Positions 50,116-62,250 of a stretch of DNA of 64,000 nt are shown piece after piece. A program made the translations under genes and the position numbers. Source of the DNA: Trematomus loennbergii (lineage: Eukaryota > Chordata > Actinopteri > Perciformes > Nototheniidae); the NCBI GenBank assembly GCA_012861695.1, contig JAAOOA010000002.1, forward strand, positions 29,824,304 to 29,888,303, in the 5' to 3' direction. Within the stretch, counting starts at the first letter, position 1; the number at the start of each line of letters is the position of its first letter. The notes below the pieces were generated by a model. The model saw only the letters and a program-made list of their open reading frames with translations, was not told where the DNA came from and did no database searches.

Positions 50116-51970
50116 AACTGTCAATTTAAACTATGTATTCCTTAAATATTACATATCTATCATTTTAATATTGTAAGGCATATGTATTAACATTATATAT
50201 TTAGTTTTTTCCAATATTTATGCTTGGATTGGGACTTCTGCAGCATGAGAGACAAATATCTAACTAAATCTTGAGTTGTTGGACTTTTACACATAAATGG
50301 ACATCTGTGACATTCAAGTCCTTAGTCATACAATACTGATACAACCTATTGCCCCCCAAGCTCTCTGTATTATTCAGTATACCAGTTGTTATGTCTGGTG
50401 TTTTTGGCGACTCTCCGCTGCTGGAGCAATGTAGAATATTTCATCAAAGAAGAGACCCTTTGATGTCGCACCGTCTATGTGGGAAAAGATTTAGCTGAAA
50501 ATGTGTAGATGCAACCAATACAAGTTTCTATGTTCAATTGAAAACAAACGGAGTGAAGAATAAAGAGGTAATGTGCATGTATTGCTTCTGAGAAAACATT
50601 ATGCTGACAGAGCAGGATATTTGATGATCTCAGCTGGACCTCTGTTCAGTATATAAACACTGGTGCATGTTCATACAGAAGATTATATATTCAGCATGAA
50701 CTGCAGTTCATATCCTGAGCTCTGAATCAATTGTGGTTATCTGATATGAATCAGTAAGTGACACAGAAGGTGTTGATGTTGAAGCATTTGAAAATCTGAC
50801 TTAAGTGATTCAACCAGTTTTATTTGTATACTATTCTACATTACAGCCCTTATTTCTGAATCTGTGTGGTACTCAGTGATTCATTTTCACTGGTAGTATC
50901 GAGCTGATTTTGCTCATATTTGTGTGAGATTAAAGATTCAATGTGTGGATGAAAGGAAAAACCGGATTTCAATAACCATAATTTCTGGTTGAATGTTGAC
51001 CTTCACATGTAAAACAAGCCTTTGACGTTAATCAATCTGCTTTAAAATCATCACAACTTCATGGATCACTCTCTCCTCCCACTGTCTTCACTGCCATGTA
51101 ATGCCAGAAGCTTCAAACAGTCATCAGGTGCATTAGTGTCTGCTGATCACACATCCTTTTACATTTTAAATGGTGTCTAATTGCCAAAAAGTACAAATTA
51201 TAACATTTAAAAATGACATTAAGAATGAAAACGATGGTTCTTATTTCTGAACATAATTATTCAGATTATCCTAGAATCATTTTGGGATTCAAACATAATG
51301 TCTTTAGTTAATTGTTTTAAGTCACATCTCTATGACAGATTTGTGGGGTCCTAATATCAGAGCAGGCATAACGTCTGGTAAATGAGACCAGCCATGCTCA
51401 AATTAACATTTAGATTTCCTGAAAATGGTCATAAAGGTTTCTGGCACAGATACATATGTATCGCTCTACTATATATGGATACATCTGAAGTGACAGTAAG
51501 CAGCTCAGAGAGGTATGCTCACCTCTCATATGCTTAGCTTTGTCCTATCACCAACCTGATGTTTGGACTTGTGCTACTTGTTGTGGGCCATGTTACTTGT
51601 ATGCTGTAGCTAAAAGGTTCTAAGGTTACAATCCTCCTAAATTGATTAACTTTTATTTAACACATTAGTCCATAAATGTGATCAAATACAGCAGTACTTC
51701 ATGGATAACCTTTCATTTCAATACTGCATGTCCACATCGTATTTTACACTGTTCCTTTACGAAGATGCTTTGGGCAGTTACACTCATTTTTACTGTTGGA
51801 TTACAAACTGTACTTCATGGTTTGAGAGCTGAGAAGATGTGTGTTTTTGACAGTAACAGTTCAAGTGTACCATGTATGCATCTGAAACACAGTGAGACAT
51901 GGCTGACATGATCAGTGGTCTTAATCTGGACGGAGGAGTTGGTCTGACAGGGAATGGAGAAGTGGTCAAG

Positions 51971-52030
51971 CTAACAAGTCTGCAGGGACTCAACAGGATA
52001 ATCCTCAGGAGAACAGCTGGGCTCTCTGCC
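51971..52030 (+). repeat. Dispersed repeat, copy 2 of 2
   Basis: CTAACAAGTCTGCAGGGACT and the following bases match 37,156-37,220 in the same orientation with scattered substitutions. Confidence 0.45.
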
Positions 52031-52885
52031 TTTCTGTTCAATCTGTTCAGGAAAGTCAGCTGAATCCTGCTGCTGAATGCAAGAGAGATACATGTGAGTC
52101 TTTCTCGTGTGTATGTGGAGGGAAACATTATAAAAAGATGTATTGTTCGCAGACATTTTAAAGAAACGGCTCTATAACAGATCTAGAGATCATCAGTTTG
52201 TCAGTTTCTCTCAGGAAGATAACAGACCCGCAGGTCCCTTCTGAATATGCACCACATTTATTTTCTGTTGAAGCTGCATACTGTATATAAAACCCTAACA
52301 AACTCACAGCTTACAGATAGTAGCAGTGACCCTGTGCAGTTCATTGATAGATACATTCAACAACTCATAAGCATAATATGTCAAATGTCAGATCTTCTCG
52401 GAAGAAGCTGGCAGCTTGAATTGAATCCAATGTCAGAAGTTATTTTGAGACTCGGGTACCTGTGTGTGTTTTCTGCCTCAGAGAACCAGGAGCCTTTGAT
52501 GTCGTAGTAGCCAGGTGATGCTACAATCTGTGGCATTAAAAACAGCCATATCAAAGGTTTGCATATATGTTGCAGGTATACACAAAGACACACAACTTCT
52601 CTGCCTTCTTCTCTAGGTGAGTGGAAGATGGTTCCATGTGTTGTCTAGCTGCAATATGAATATTTCTGAAAACGCTGTACACTTGTTTAACATTTACACA
52701 CGGACATATGGTAAATGCTTTGCACTAATGTCACCGTGTTCTTCGAGCACTGCTGTACAACTACTTCATGCTCTCTGAATCTTCAAGCGTTTGACATTTG
52801 GGAAGAGGAAATGCCACTACCGTGTTCTGTCATGTCTAAACCACAGTGTTCTCATTAGGGGCCTCACGAAGCTGAATATATAAAG

Positions 52886-52891
52886 AACACA

Positions 52892-52924
<33 letters not shown>
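52886..52924. repeat. (CA)n microsatellite
   Basis: About 39 bp of CA with one CATA interruption. Confidence 0.95.
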
Positions 52925-54329
52925 CATATTACTGTCTTGCCTTTTGTGAGTGCTGTAGTGCATAGAATAGGAAATATTCAGCATTGAATCTAATCTCCTT
53001 TTTTTTACATTGCCTAGCCTCACAGATCTCTTTAAACTCCAACCATGACTGTACTAATAAAGCTGATTTGGCCCATCTCAGGGAGCTGAGGGTGAATCAA
53101 TTAGCTTCTTCTGTCTCCCTCAGGATCACCCTACAGTACCTACAACAGCGTAGCCTGACCAAGCATATTGGATTCCCTTTAACACTGCTCTGATGCTGGC
53201 AGGCAGCCTGGCAGTGTGAAGTACCAGCTGGGTGGGGGGGGAGAGGGGCAGAGTGTGGGAGACAGGATGAGAGGGGAACTATGATGGAATGAGAGACGGG
53301 TTTCAGGGAGAGAAAAAATGTTTATTTTTCTTTAACATTTTAAACTTGATTTCAGTAGTAAGTTATGCTCTGTTCTATAGTTTATGATAATATATGGGTT
53401 TAATTTGTTGTCCTGAATATCAGTGAGGGATTAATGACAATGAATGCATGTATCATTCTGAAATTACAACAAATATTCAAACCCAAAGACTTTTCATCAA
53501 ACCACAAATCAGTACAGATATCTTAGTTTGTTAAAAACAGGTGACTTCAGTCATATAATTGACACAAGCCACAAACTGTGAGGTGTGTGTACTGTATATG
53601 TGTCTCATTACTGGGAAATCCAGCCAAGATGATGAGAGGAGGATATCTCTAGATGCAGTCTCTCTGAGCCTCATTACTACTGAGACTAGCAGCTGCTTTC
53701 TCTTCCCTACTGTGCTTCATTTTTCTCCATCTCCGTCTGAAACTCTAATCCACTGCCGCTAGTGTGAGTTCTGGGAAAGAGGATCCCCACCAGCTTTCTA
53801 GGAATGCCTCAGTCGGGTTGAGATTTATGACTTTGGGCTTATTTCTGGTTGTTGAATATTTCATATGTCAGACCCTGGCAGGTGTTATGTACATCCTAAT
53901 GTGGAGGATCAGTGTGTCCTTGTCTTTCTCTCTCTGGCTGCAGCTTTAAACAGATGCAGTGTCGTACAGGTTGTGCTTCAATGAGTCACATGTTTTCACT
54001 GTAAGGGATTCCAAAGCAACTAAAACAAAGCTCTATTGTGTGTTGTGAAACTTACTGTAACTATAGTTTTTAAAGATCTGCCATCATGCTTTCATCCCCA
54101 TCTTTACCTATTTATCAGAATACCAGACTTTAGTGGTGTGGACACAAATATATGTGATGTTTGTTGCAGTCAGGCACATGTGCTGTGATAATAAAACAGT
54201 TTTGTGTCTCCGTCTCTTCTCATGTCTTAAACTCATACCTGTTGAGTACACATTTTCTGTAAGTATTTGGAATGGAAGAAGTGGTTGTAACAACCATCTG
54301 AAGTTGCATTTACTTGGTCACTAACAGCA

Positions 54330-54565
54330 TTCTCTGCATTATTTAGCTTATTCTATTATTTATATTTCTAACATGTATATAGTGTTCTTCTTCTGTATTA
54401 CTTGCACATTGTTCTTTCAGCATAATCTGCACTATTTTATTCTAATCTCTTTTATTCTGATTCTTCTTGCACTATTGTTTTATGACTGTATATATGGTGT
54501 TGCATTGTTTGTCATATCTACACTGTAGCTTCTGTGCATAAAGCATTTTAATCCTTGAATTGAAT
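54330..54565 (+). mobile_element. Probable LINE 3' UTR fragment
   Basis: The T-rich segment TATTACTTGCACATTGTTC...TTCTTGCACTATTGTTTTAT...GTTGCATTGTTTGTC ends with ATAAAGCATTTTAATCCTTG and a TTGAATTGAATGA tail. This organisation (short 'CACTATT' blocks, an ATAAAG signal, then a 5-8-bp tail repeat) resembles the 3' UTR of the LINE at 32-35 kb and other CR1-group fish LINEs. Close membership is not shown. Confidence 0.5.
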
Positions 54566-55730
54566 GACGTACATTTCCCCAATATGTTTTTGGATTGTAG
54601 AATACAGTCATGTGAAAGGATCACTGAGACCAAAGCTAATTGTGAATATAAGTTGTGATGTTGCAGAGATGTGGCTTAATGTGCTTCAGGTGCTTCACAT
54701 CACCCGCCGCAGTGACATGATGGAAACTCCTCCTGCTCTCTTCATCCTCTCTCCACACTCAAACACCAAATCAATCTCTTTTTATACACTGTAGCACATT
54801 TCATAGATCAAAAAGCAGAGAAGATTAGGAGGAATATGAAATCCCTTTGCACATAAATCACCTTGACTCTGGAGGAAGTGCTGGAGGAAGATATGTCAGT
54901 TTGCTGGGAGCTCAAAGATGATCGTCCCAATGATTCACTCCACTGGGTTGAAGAAAGTTGCACTTAACTCAGGACCATATTTTCCAATATGAGCGTTCGT
55001 TTACATGTGGGTATTACGAGTAAAAGTAATGATATTTTGAATAAGATATAGGCTGAAAGCTGTTGGAACTCATGAGGGAAGTGTCCTCATTTCAAATAGT
55101 TAGACAGTTGGGTGAATAATGTTGTTATGGAGCAGGTCTGTAGGTCAGATAAATATATTTGCGTCTTTTCTGGCTATGAGAATTGATGTTGATCACAGAG
55201 AGCAAGGACACTTTGGGAAACTGTTATTCCTGTTTCTCATCCTGCTCTGTCGCATCCTTTATTGTTCCTATCTCTCTTTTTCTCTTCCTTACTTGTTCAC
55301 CATTTCTTTCCACAGGCTATTTTAATGATAGGCCGTGGCAGTCATTTATATGGTAATATTCCACATAAACACTTTCCACACCCACAGTTCAGAGTTGGGA
55401 TGGAACATTCATAGCTGTCTGTCTGTGTGCATTTATGTGTGAGCAACTTCTTCACAATAACCTTGTGGTGATATTATTTCAGGTTGGAGGCGGATTCTTG
55501 TGTTTGTGTTTGATTGAAGTGTGCAATACTTTTTTAAATTGTATTTTATTGAAATATCTTTGTTTTTTTCACCACCGATTCACCTTTCTTGTTTGTAAGC
55601 ATGCATAATACCTCTTTGATGGGGCGAACCTTTTCTTGGCAGAATTCAAGACACTCACTACTTGTATTGTTGTTTTCTGCTTCTTAAACCGTATGTCTTA
55701 TAATGGGCCTAGATCATTTTCTTACCATAA
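54566..55730. other. Non-coding stretch, no gene seen
   Basis: AT-rich; nothing recognised. Confidence 0.5.
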
Positions 55731-56201
55731 GCTCTATAGAGAACCTAAACCTAAAACCCGGAAGTAAGTTAGCATTTTTACCACTTCCGGTTCCTTCGCC
55801 AAAAAGCAATGGGATTTCTCCATAGGATTTTGGAAAATAGCTTGAAATAAGGTCTGTGTTTGACACAAATTGAAGAGACAGATCACGTTTTGTTCTACGA
55901 CATTAAATCCATCAGCAGTGACCCCACTGGTGATTTTTGACGAGTTTACGGGTCTGAAAAACGATGGTTGTTAACATGTGGCTGAATAGGACTACAGAAG
56001 TTGTCCAGGCCGTTGTACGTCATTACACCGAAAACGTAAACACTCCCGCTAAGTTTGTTTGCCGTGTTCTGCTTGAAAGCAAGTACCTGCCTCCTGCAAA
56101 CTGTTCAAACAAACGCTTCAACTTGCACACTTTTGAATCTGTATGTTTGAATATGGATCTTAAGTTGGCGTGACGTTGAAGCAGCGACCCTGCTGTAGTT
56201 C

Positions 56202-57475
56202 GTGTATAGCAGGGGTATTCAACTAAAATTCAACGAGGTCCAGTTAGAGAAAATCTCCCCATGCAAAGGTCCAGAACATCAAAATGTCTAGCTTGCTTTA
56301 TGAATTAGTGTGATATATATTGAAGTAGCCTGTAGCTGTATCAATGTCTGCATGTAATCAACAACTGACTGCCAATCAAATAAAGAAAGTACAATTCAAA
56401 AACAACAATATTTATTGTAAATTAACATTGAACTCTACAGATATACAGTCAAATACTGTGGATATGTGTAATGTTCCTCTCTGGCTGCATTTAAAAATTA
56501 AATAGGAGAAAATAAATAAAATAGCTTTTGAAAATATGTGCATCTTAAAAGTGCTTAATTTTAGATAAATAAAATAAAGTGTAGCAGCAGCTTGAGTTTC
56601 CCTTTTTCTTTGTTAACCGTTTCACATCATGACCTAACAGTTTCAGACGATTATAGAACAATATCAGTCTTTACACATCATAACAATTGAACAGTTTTAA
56701 AGTTTCTCTTTCTTTCCCTCTTATATTGCAGTCCATCACTCACTTTTTTTAATTCATTGCGAGAATTGAGCTTGAGCTTGTCCTGCCAGGAGTTTACATC
56801 TGGGCTGAAATGGTGTCAGGGCCCTTCTCATACACACATGCAGGTGCTCATTGGTTAGCCTCGGTTAGCCTGCCCTGGAACGATATTTAGTTTTTGTTTT
56901 GATCCTGGTGGACTGATCATATTGGGCTCTGAGACTGCTTATTTTTTGTGACCTCAGTTCTGACTTGAGAGGGAATGTTTGGTCAAACACTTTGTGTTTT
57001 GTCTCACAGTGGCGTTTTGGCACTTTTAATGAGCGCCACGGTCTCTGAACAAATGAGACACACTGGTTCTGTGCTCCCAGTGGGCAGGATGAACATGTAT
57101 GAGTCCGTCCACTCAGGGTTAAAAGCTCTGTTCTCACTGTCCACTTTCCTCTTCTTGGACAGCGCCATGTGTAATTATTTGTCTCTCCCTGTCTGCCGCT
57201 AACACGCCTCTTCACTCTCCTCTCCGCTTCTCTCCCTGTATCGCTAATTATTCTCTTCACTCACTTTCCTCTCCGCTTCTCTCTGCCGCTTTCTCGTCTC
57301 TTCTTCTGTGTTTCTCTCCCTGTATCGCCCCCTGTTGGCGGCGGTTAAAATAGAATCGCCCGTCAAAATAGAATTCCCCTATTAATGTATTGATTATAGG
57401 TCCGGGTCCGTATAGGTCGGCGTCTGGGTCCGGATCCGGACCGCGGTCCGCCTGTTGCCGACCCCTGGTGTATAG
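56202..57475 (-). mobile_element. Nested hAT transposon with perfect 8-bp TSD
   Basis: The element spans 56,210-57,467 (1,258 bp). Ends are CAGGGGTATTCAAC on the left and GTTGCCGACCCCTG on the right (11 of 14 positions pair). The duplicated GTGTATAG flanks both ends exactly (56,202-56,209 and 57,468-57,475). The strand is given by the transposase remnant, which reads leftward. The intact TSD shows that it inserted into the older inverted-repeat element. Confidence 0.93.
56868..57175 (-). pseudogene. hAT transposase N-terminus, decayed
   Basis: On the minus strand, one frame reads ALSKKRKVDSENRAFNPEWT, then YMFILPTGSTEPVCLICSE. After a frame change near 57,015, a second frame continues RHCETKHKVFDQTFPLKSE. 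The CLIC cysteine pair followed by H...H in RHCETKH resembles a BED-type zinc finger, and KKRKV resembles a nuclear-localisation signal. This layout is seen at the start of Charlie-like hAT transposases and host proteins derived from them. The catalytic part is missing and the frame is broken, so it is a fossil. Confidence 0.8.
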
Positions 57476-57715
57476 CATAACGTTAGCATTTTGCTTCTGG
57501 CGACTAGATTTATGAATCGAAAATTATAAAAGTAGTGTAGACATGTGGATATTATCCGGCTGAACAAAACGTGATCCCTTTCTTAAATGTGTGTCAACCA
57601 CAGACCTTATTTCCAGCTATTTTCCAAAATCCTATGGAGAAATTGCATTGGTTGTTGATGAAGGAACCGGAAGGAGTTTACTTCCGGGTTTTAGGACGCG
57701 TCACTGTGGCACTCT

Positions 57716-59105
57716 ATTAACACCTGATTGGCAAAATACATTATTTATATGGTAATTCACGAATATGGTCTCATTTGTGGTGAAAAGCTTTCTACCTTCT
57801 GTCCTTCAGTGCTTTATTCCTCACAGAATCCATGAATCATTATGTACTTTTAATAAACCTACAAAACATTTGATGATCAACCATTTGTAATGAAATCCAA
57901 ACATGACCTTGTTTTCCATCACATTTAGTTTTAAACCTACTTTACTTTGCCTCATGTCAGGAGCTGTCCAATGGCGCTGGAATCTGTATGCCTGTCTGTC
58001 AAACAACAGCATTTCTACGCTATCTTATCTAAATGTTTCAGCACTGAGTGTGTGGCTGTGTGGAAATCAGAATACCAAATGTGCACATGAGGTGTTTACA
58101 ATTCAAAGTGCTCAGTAGTAAACAACTTGAGGGCTAAAGACTCCTACTCTCTGCTACATTTATGTTTATTCCGAGTTTCCTGCATGAATCCACGTCGTAA
58201 ACTGTCAATTGATTTAAATGATTGGTAACCAGGAAGCTGATGAGAGCTTGAAGCTTCTCATTAGTTAGGAGGTTTCTGATTCAGCTACAGTCCTAATAAT
58301 ATATAAACAAATGCTTTTTTTGCTTCACATTAACTTGTTTTCTAATCATGAAATGGATGAAATAAGGACACATAACACACACTAATGCTTTAGGTCAACA
58401 GGTCTCCGTTTTAGAGTGACATACTGAACCTAAAACTTGATTTCCTTTGTTTGACTGTGGGTATAGTCTGGTCAAGTTTTTGGCAGCTTGGTGAATTCAA
58501 TCTGTATCTAAAATAGACTTTTGTCTCCAGTTCTGGACATTATCTCTGTTAGGATGCCCGTCAACTGGAGCACACTAACAGATCATGTCAGAGGGGTGGC
58601 CATGCTCACTTATCTTTGCTGTTTGATGCTAATCTAGGGAAGTACACTGTGGAAGCACAAAAGGCTCAGCTTCCTGCCTTGTAAATAACTGTAGGTAATG
58701 TTCGCCACTGGACATTATTAAGATACAGCATCATATGGTCAGATCTGCAGTTTTCTTAGAGCTAAATATATACATGTTGTAGCTGCAGGACATACATGTT
58801 GAAAAGGTGTGGGAGCTGGGAGGAGATGAACCATATTTATGTGAAATACAAACTACAAACAATACACTGTACTTGCTTCAGTTACAGATCACTCTTGTGT
58901 GTTTGTCATATAAATGTGGAGTTGATTGATAATCTCACCTCAGCTATTCCTGCTGTTAGTTTCCTACAACACGAAAAGCAAATAGTATATTGGTGTATGT
59001 TTCTTTGTGTTCGTTTTTTGTTATTGGCTGTTTCTGTGTGATAGGTGTGCATATATCCTCTCAGTCTATCAGCAGCTGTGTCCCTGCAGTGCTTTGAGAC
59101 CAACA
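57716..59105. other. Non-coding stretch, no gene seen
   Basis: AT-rich; nothing recognised. Confidence 0.5.
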
Positions 59106-59543
59106 TTAGGCGTAGGCTCCACGAGGACGAAAACGGGTTGAATCCGCATATTTCTCATGCGTATAGCCCTTTAAGCTCGACGACGCCGTAACAGAAACGT
59201 AGAAACAGACCCGCAAACGACAACGGGTCCAAAGGTGGATAGATCTGGGAACGGAGCGCTCTGGGGGGTCCAACGGGGCCGTGGGGTCGCCTATACGGTC
59301 ATGCGTTTCATAGCCCCGCCTCTCCCCGCCTCTCCCCACCTCTGCTGCTCACCCCCGCAAAAGTACACTGCACACTGAATTCAGATTATTTATCTTTATC
59401 TCGATATGAACATAAACGTGGTAAATACGTGGAGCTTGACACAATCCGGTGTATATTGCGTGTGGGCGGAAGGTTTTTTGCGGTTGCATTTGCGTTACTC
59501 CGATGCGTTTTGCCGTATGGGTTCCCGTGGAGCTGGGGCCTTA
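59106..59543. mobile_element. PIF/Harbinger-like non-autonomous element, 432 bp
   Basis: The element spans 59,109-59,540 with the direct repeat TTA on both sides (59,106-59,108 and 59,541-59,543). Left end GGCGTAGGCTCCACGAGGA; right end, as reverse complement, GGCCCCAGCTCCACGGGA. It shares interior blocks (ACGGGTCCAAAGGTGGATAG, GCGCTCTGGGGGGTC, ATAGCCCCGCCTCTCCCC) with the 47,274 element. It is shorter, so one of the two has lost or gained sequence. Confidence 0.8.
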
Positions 59544-61628
59544 GGCTCAGGGACAGGTCTGTGGACACACTGACTGAAGGTTCACTCTCCACAGGTGGTA
59601 TGGCATCAGCGTCTGTTGTGTTAATGTAATGTGTCGGGCTGAGATGTCAGGAGAGGCTCTGGGAGTGGATGTGACCCACAAAGAGGTGAAGAGAGACACA
59701 TCTGGCAGGAGAGAGGAACTCTTACAATCCACTGCCAGATACACACACTGACTCACTGCCAGAGGTTACTCAGCTGGATGACATAAAAATTGTCTCTACA
59801 GATCCAACTGACTTTCATTAACAGCTTCTAGCCGTGGCAAAGGACCAGGAGCAGCCTGTCACAGCAGGGAGGCACGGGTGGGAACATGGTGGAAACACAG
59901 CGGGGGGGGTGGCAATTTGACATAATCTGTCCCACAGGTTTCATTCAGGTCTTTGTAAAGGTTTCACATATAATACCCATTGTATTACATGCGCTGAAAG
60001 CTCTCGGGCTTCCTTCCTGGAAGTATGACTATGAGTGAAATACTGATCTTTTCTGAAGTTTGGCATTTATAAAGCTTGTTTAGTGTAGATTTTAAAGTTG
60101 TGTATTCACAGGCTTTGTTTTTTAATTCACATGTACATGACAGCTTTGATCAAATCCCTGTCCTCTGGTAGGCGTTAACTTACAAACTACCTTTTATACT
60201 CTTTTATTTTCTTCAGTCCAATAGAGAAACTGAGACAGCAGCATTGATTAATTTCTGCATAATTGGATTTATTTGAAACGACATATCAAACAGTTTGTGT
60301 TATTGGTGTTTCCTCTCAGTCAGGCCAACATTGTCTGGGAAGTAACACTGGCAAATGGACTGAATCACTGACTGACTGCACTCTGGATAAGGGCACAATG
60401 TCATGCTGCATTTACTTTTAGGAAAATATAATATGTTTGGTAAATAGACGAAAAGCAGAAGATGCTCTCTGTGTGATTTTTTGACATGCATTGCAGCCCT
60501 CTTAACTGACAAGAAGTCCATGTGCTGATTCAAGTGGCACATTTTTTCAGAGTGGATCTTGTTTGTGTCGTTTTGAGACGGAGGATAATCATGAGTTGCA
60601 TCAGATAGTCGGAGGCAAAATGAAATTGAAATGAAATAATCAGCCCTTGCAAAAACAGGGCTAAAAAAGTGAAAATTGAGCGAAATGAGGCATGGCTAAA
60701 ATGCATGATCTGTTTGGTATTTTGAAAAAAAAAAAGTATAAATATGCCTTATATAGGTATGGTCCTACACTATATTATTAAAATATAGCATTATAGGTCC
60801 ACTTTAAGTCATTATTTTGAGAATAAAGTGGAACGTTAGTTTTTTGCAGACTAAGAATTATAAAAATGTTTGGCCTCAAACTACATATAGGGTAGATAAG
60901 GCTATCAGGTTAAGTTGACATGTCCTGTTTAGTGTCATTTGTTTGTAACATTGTGATATACAGTTGGATATTTTCCCAATTTTGCATCAACTATTTACTC
61001 AAAGCCGACCAATGTCCTTAACTCCCGAAACAGAAAAAAAGTCAGTTGGGTAGAAGTAGAATAAAAAACTAATACAGTAAGGTTTCAGATGAATTTCAAT
61101 ACATGATGAGTGACATAAAGAGATGGAGAGAAAGCTGTGAAGAGGAGATAAATGAGAGGAAATGACTTGAAATAAGTACAGAAAATGACTGTTTCCATAA
61201 CAACTGTTCAAATGTTTTGGACAATTGCTATTTTTGTCCTCTTCAGTTCTCACTTTCTAAGCAGTTTAATGGGTTGTGAATGTATGCCTACTTAGTTTTA
61301 TGCTTCTGCAGATTCCTTGAAGGTCTCCGGATGCTAGTTGCTCCTTTTCTTCAAGCATCATTCTTTTTGTAGATAAATACAGTATGCATCATTTCTGTAA
61401 TTAAGATAGCAGCTTGGTAGATAGTGTTATCATGGGATTAGGCACATTTATTGAATAACTTAATTTTGTAATGTGACCGGATAACATTCAGACGTTGTCA
61501 TCCATTACACCCACTCAATGAAATCCTCCAGAGACAAAATCATGTGATTTGACCAAAATACACAGAGAAGGTCTTTGAAAGAAGGGAAACTGTTCAGCTT
61601 TTAAACTCAGACACGTTTGAAAGAAGGC
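59544..61628. other. Non-coding stretch, possible old transposon end
   Basis: AT-rich. At about 60,650-60,808 the sequence 'AAAACAGGGCTAAAAAAGTG' through 'ATAGGTCCACTTTAA' resembles an end found in fish DNA transposons. Only one end is visible, so it is not called. Confidence 0.4.
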
Positions 61629-62202
61629 ACTGGAGTAGAAATACTTTGTTACTGTACTTAAGTACATTTTGCTGGTATCAGTACTTTACTCCATTACTTA
61701 TTTTTCTGACGACTTTTTACTTTTACTTCTTACATTTTGAACACAAATACCTGTACTTTCTACTTCTTACATTTCCAAACAGGCTGGTTCCTTTAGTTTT
61801 AATCTGTGTTTGGTGGCGTGATCATTATTATTTAGAGTCCTTGCGTGCCTATTGATTTTAACACGATCCGTGTATCCATCATTTCCTGGTCTTCTCTAAA
61901 CAAGAGGGACCAATGAATACTTGTCATGTTGCCGTTGTTCAGCATCGAAACATTCATTAGCTAACAATTACCTTATTACAATACGAATTAGAAAATCCTT
62001 AATGTTCTATTAATATAAAGTGAGGTCAGTTACTCTATAAAAGAGTTATGAGTACTTTTTACTTAAGTACATTTCAAAGCCCATACTTCTTTACTTTTAC
62101 TTGAGTAAAGAAGTTTAGTCAGTACTTCTACTTTTACCAGAGTATTTTTTAAACATGAGTGTCTGTACTTCTACTTGAGTATGTGTACTTGTGCCATCTC
62201 TG
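61629..62202. mobile_element. hAT-type non-autonomous element, left end damaged
   Basis: It starts near CACTGGAGTAGAAATACTTT and ends CTTGTGCCATCTCTG, whose reverse complement CAGAGATGGCACAAG is a typical hAT terminus. The flanks are rich in GTACTT/AAGTAC repeats in inverted orientation (TACTTAAGTACATTTTGCTG against TTTTACTTAAGTACATTTC). The left terminus does not show the matching CAGAGATGG and no 8-bp TSD is seen, so the left edge is probably deleted or mutated. No transposase. Confidence 0.75.
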
Positions 62203-62250
62203 CCAGTCGGTACACATTCCCATTGAAATATGTCAGACAGAGCAGACAGG

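Larger units (their letters stand above)
50116..54329. other. Non-coding stretch, no gene seen
   Basis: AT-rich, holding a CA microsatellite and one dispersed repeat copy (separate entries). Open frames such as 51,790-52,128 minus (112 codons) have no recognisable domain. Confidence 0.5.
55731..57715. mobile_element. Inverted-repeat DNA element split by a nested hAT
   Basis: 55,735-55,865 pairs with the reverse complement of 57,585-57,715. Shared blocks are CCTAAAACCCGGAAGTAA, CTTCCGGTTCCTTC, TTTCTCCATAGGATTTTGGA and AAATAAGGTCTGTG. Outer ends are AGAG on the left and CTCT on the right, with AT just outside both, which may be a 2-bp TSD. Without the inner insertion the element is about 0.7 kb. 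The TTCCGGTT / CCAT-GGA / AATAAGGTC pattern resembles the element at 10,146-10,802, so the two may be related. Superfamily not assigned. Confidence 0.7.

Noticed and set aside
51762..51911. Short frame from a Met with a signal-peptide-like start (MLWAVTLIFTVG)
   Set aside because: No continuing exon, no splice donor in frame, and hydrophobic starts are common by chance in T-rich DNA.
60650..60808. Complete DNA transposon ending TTAA
   Set aside because: Only one end resembles a known terminus; no partner end or flanking duplication was found.
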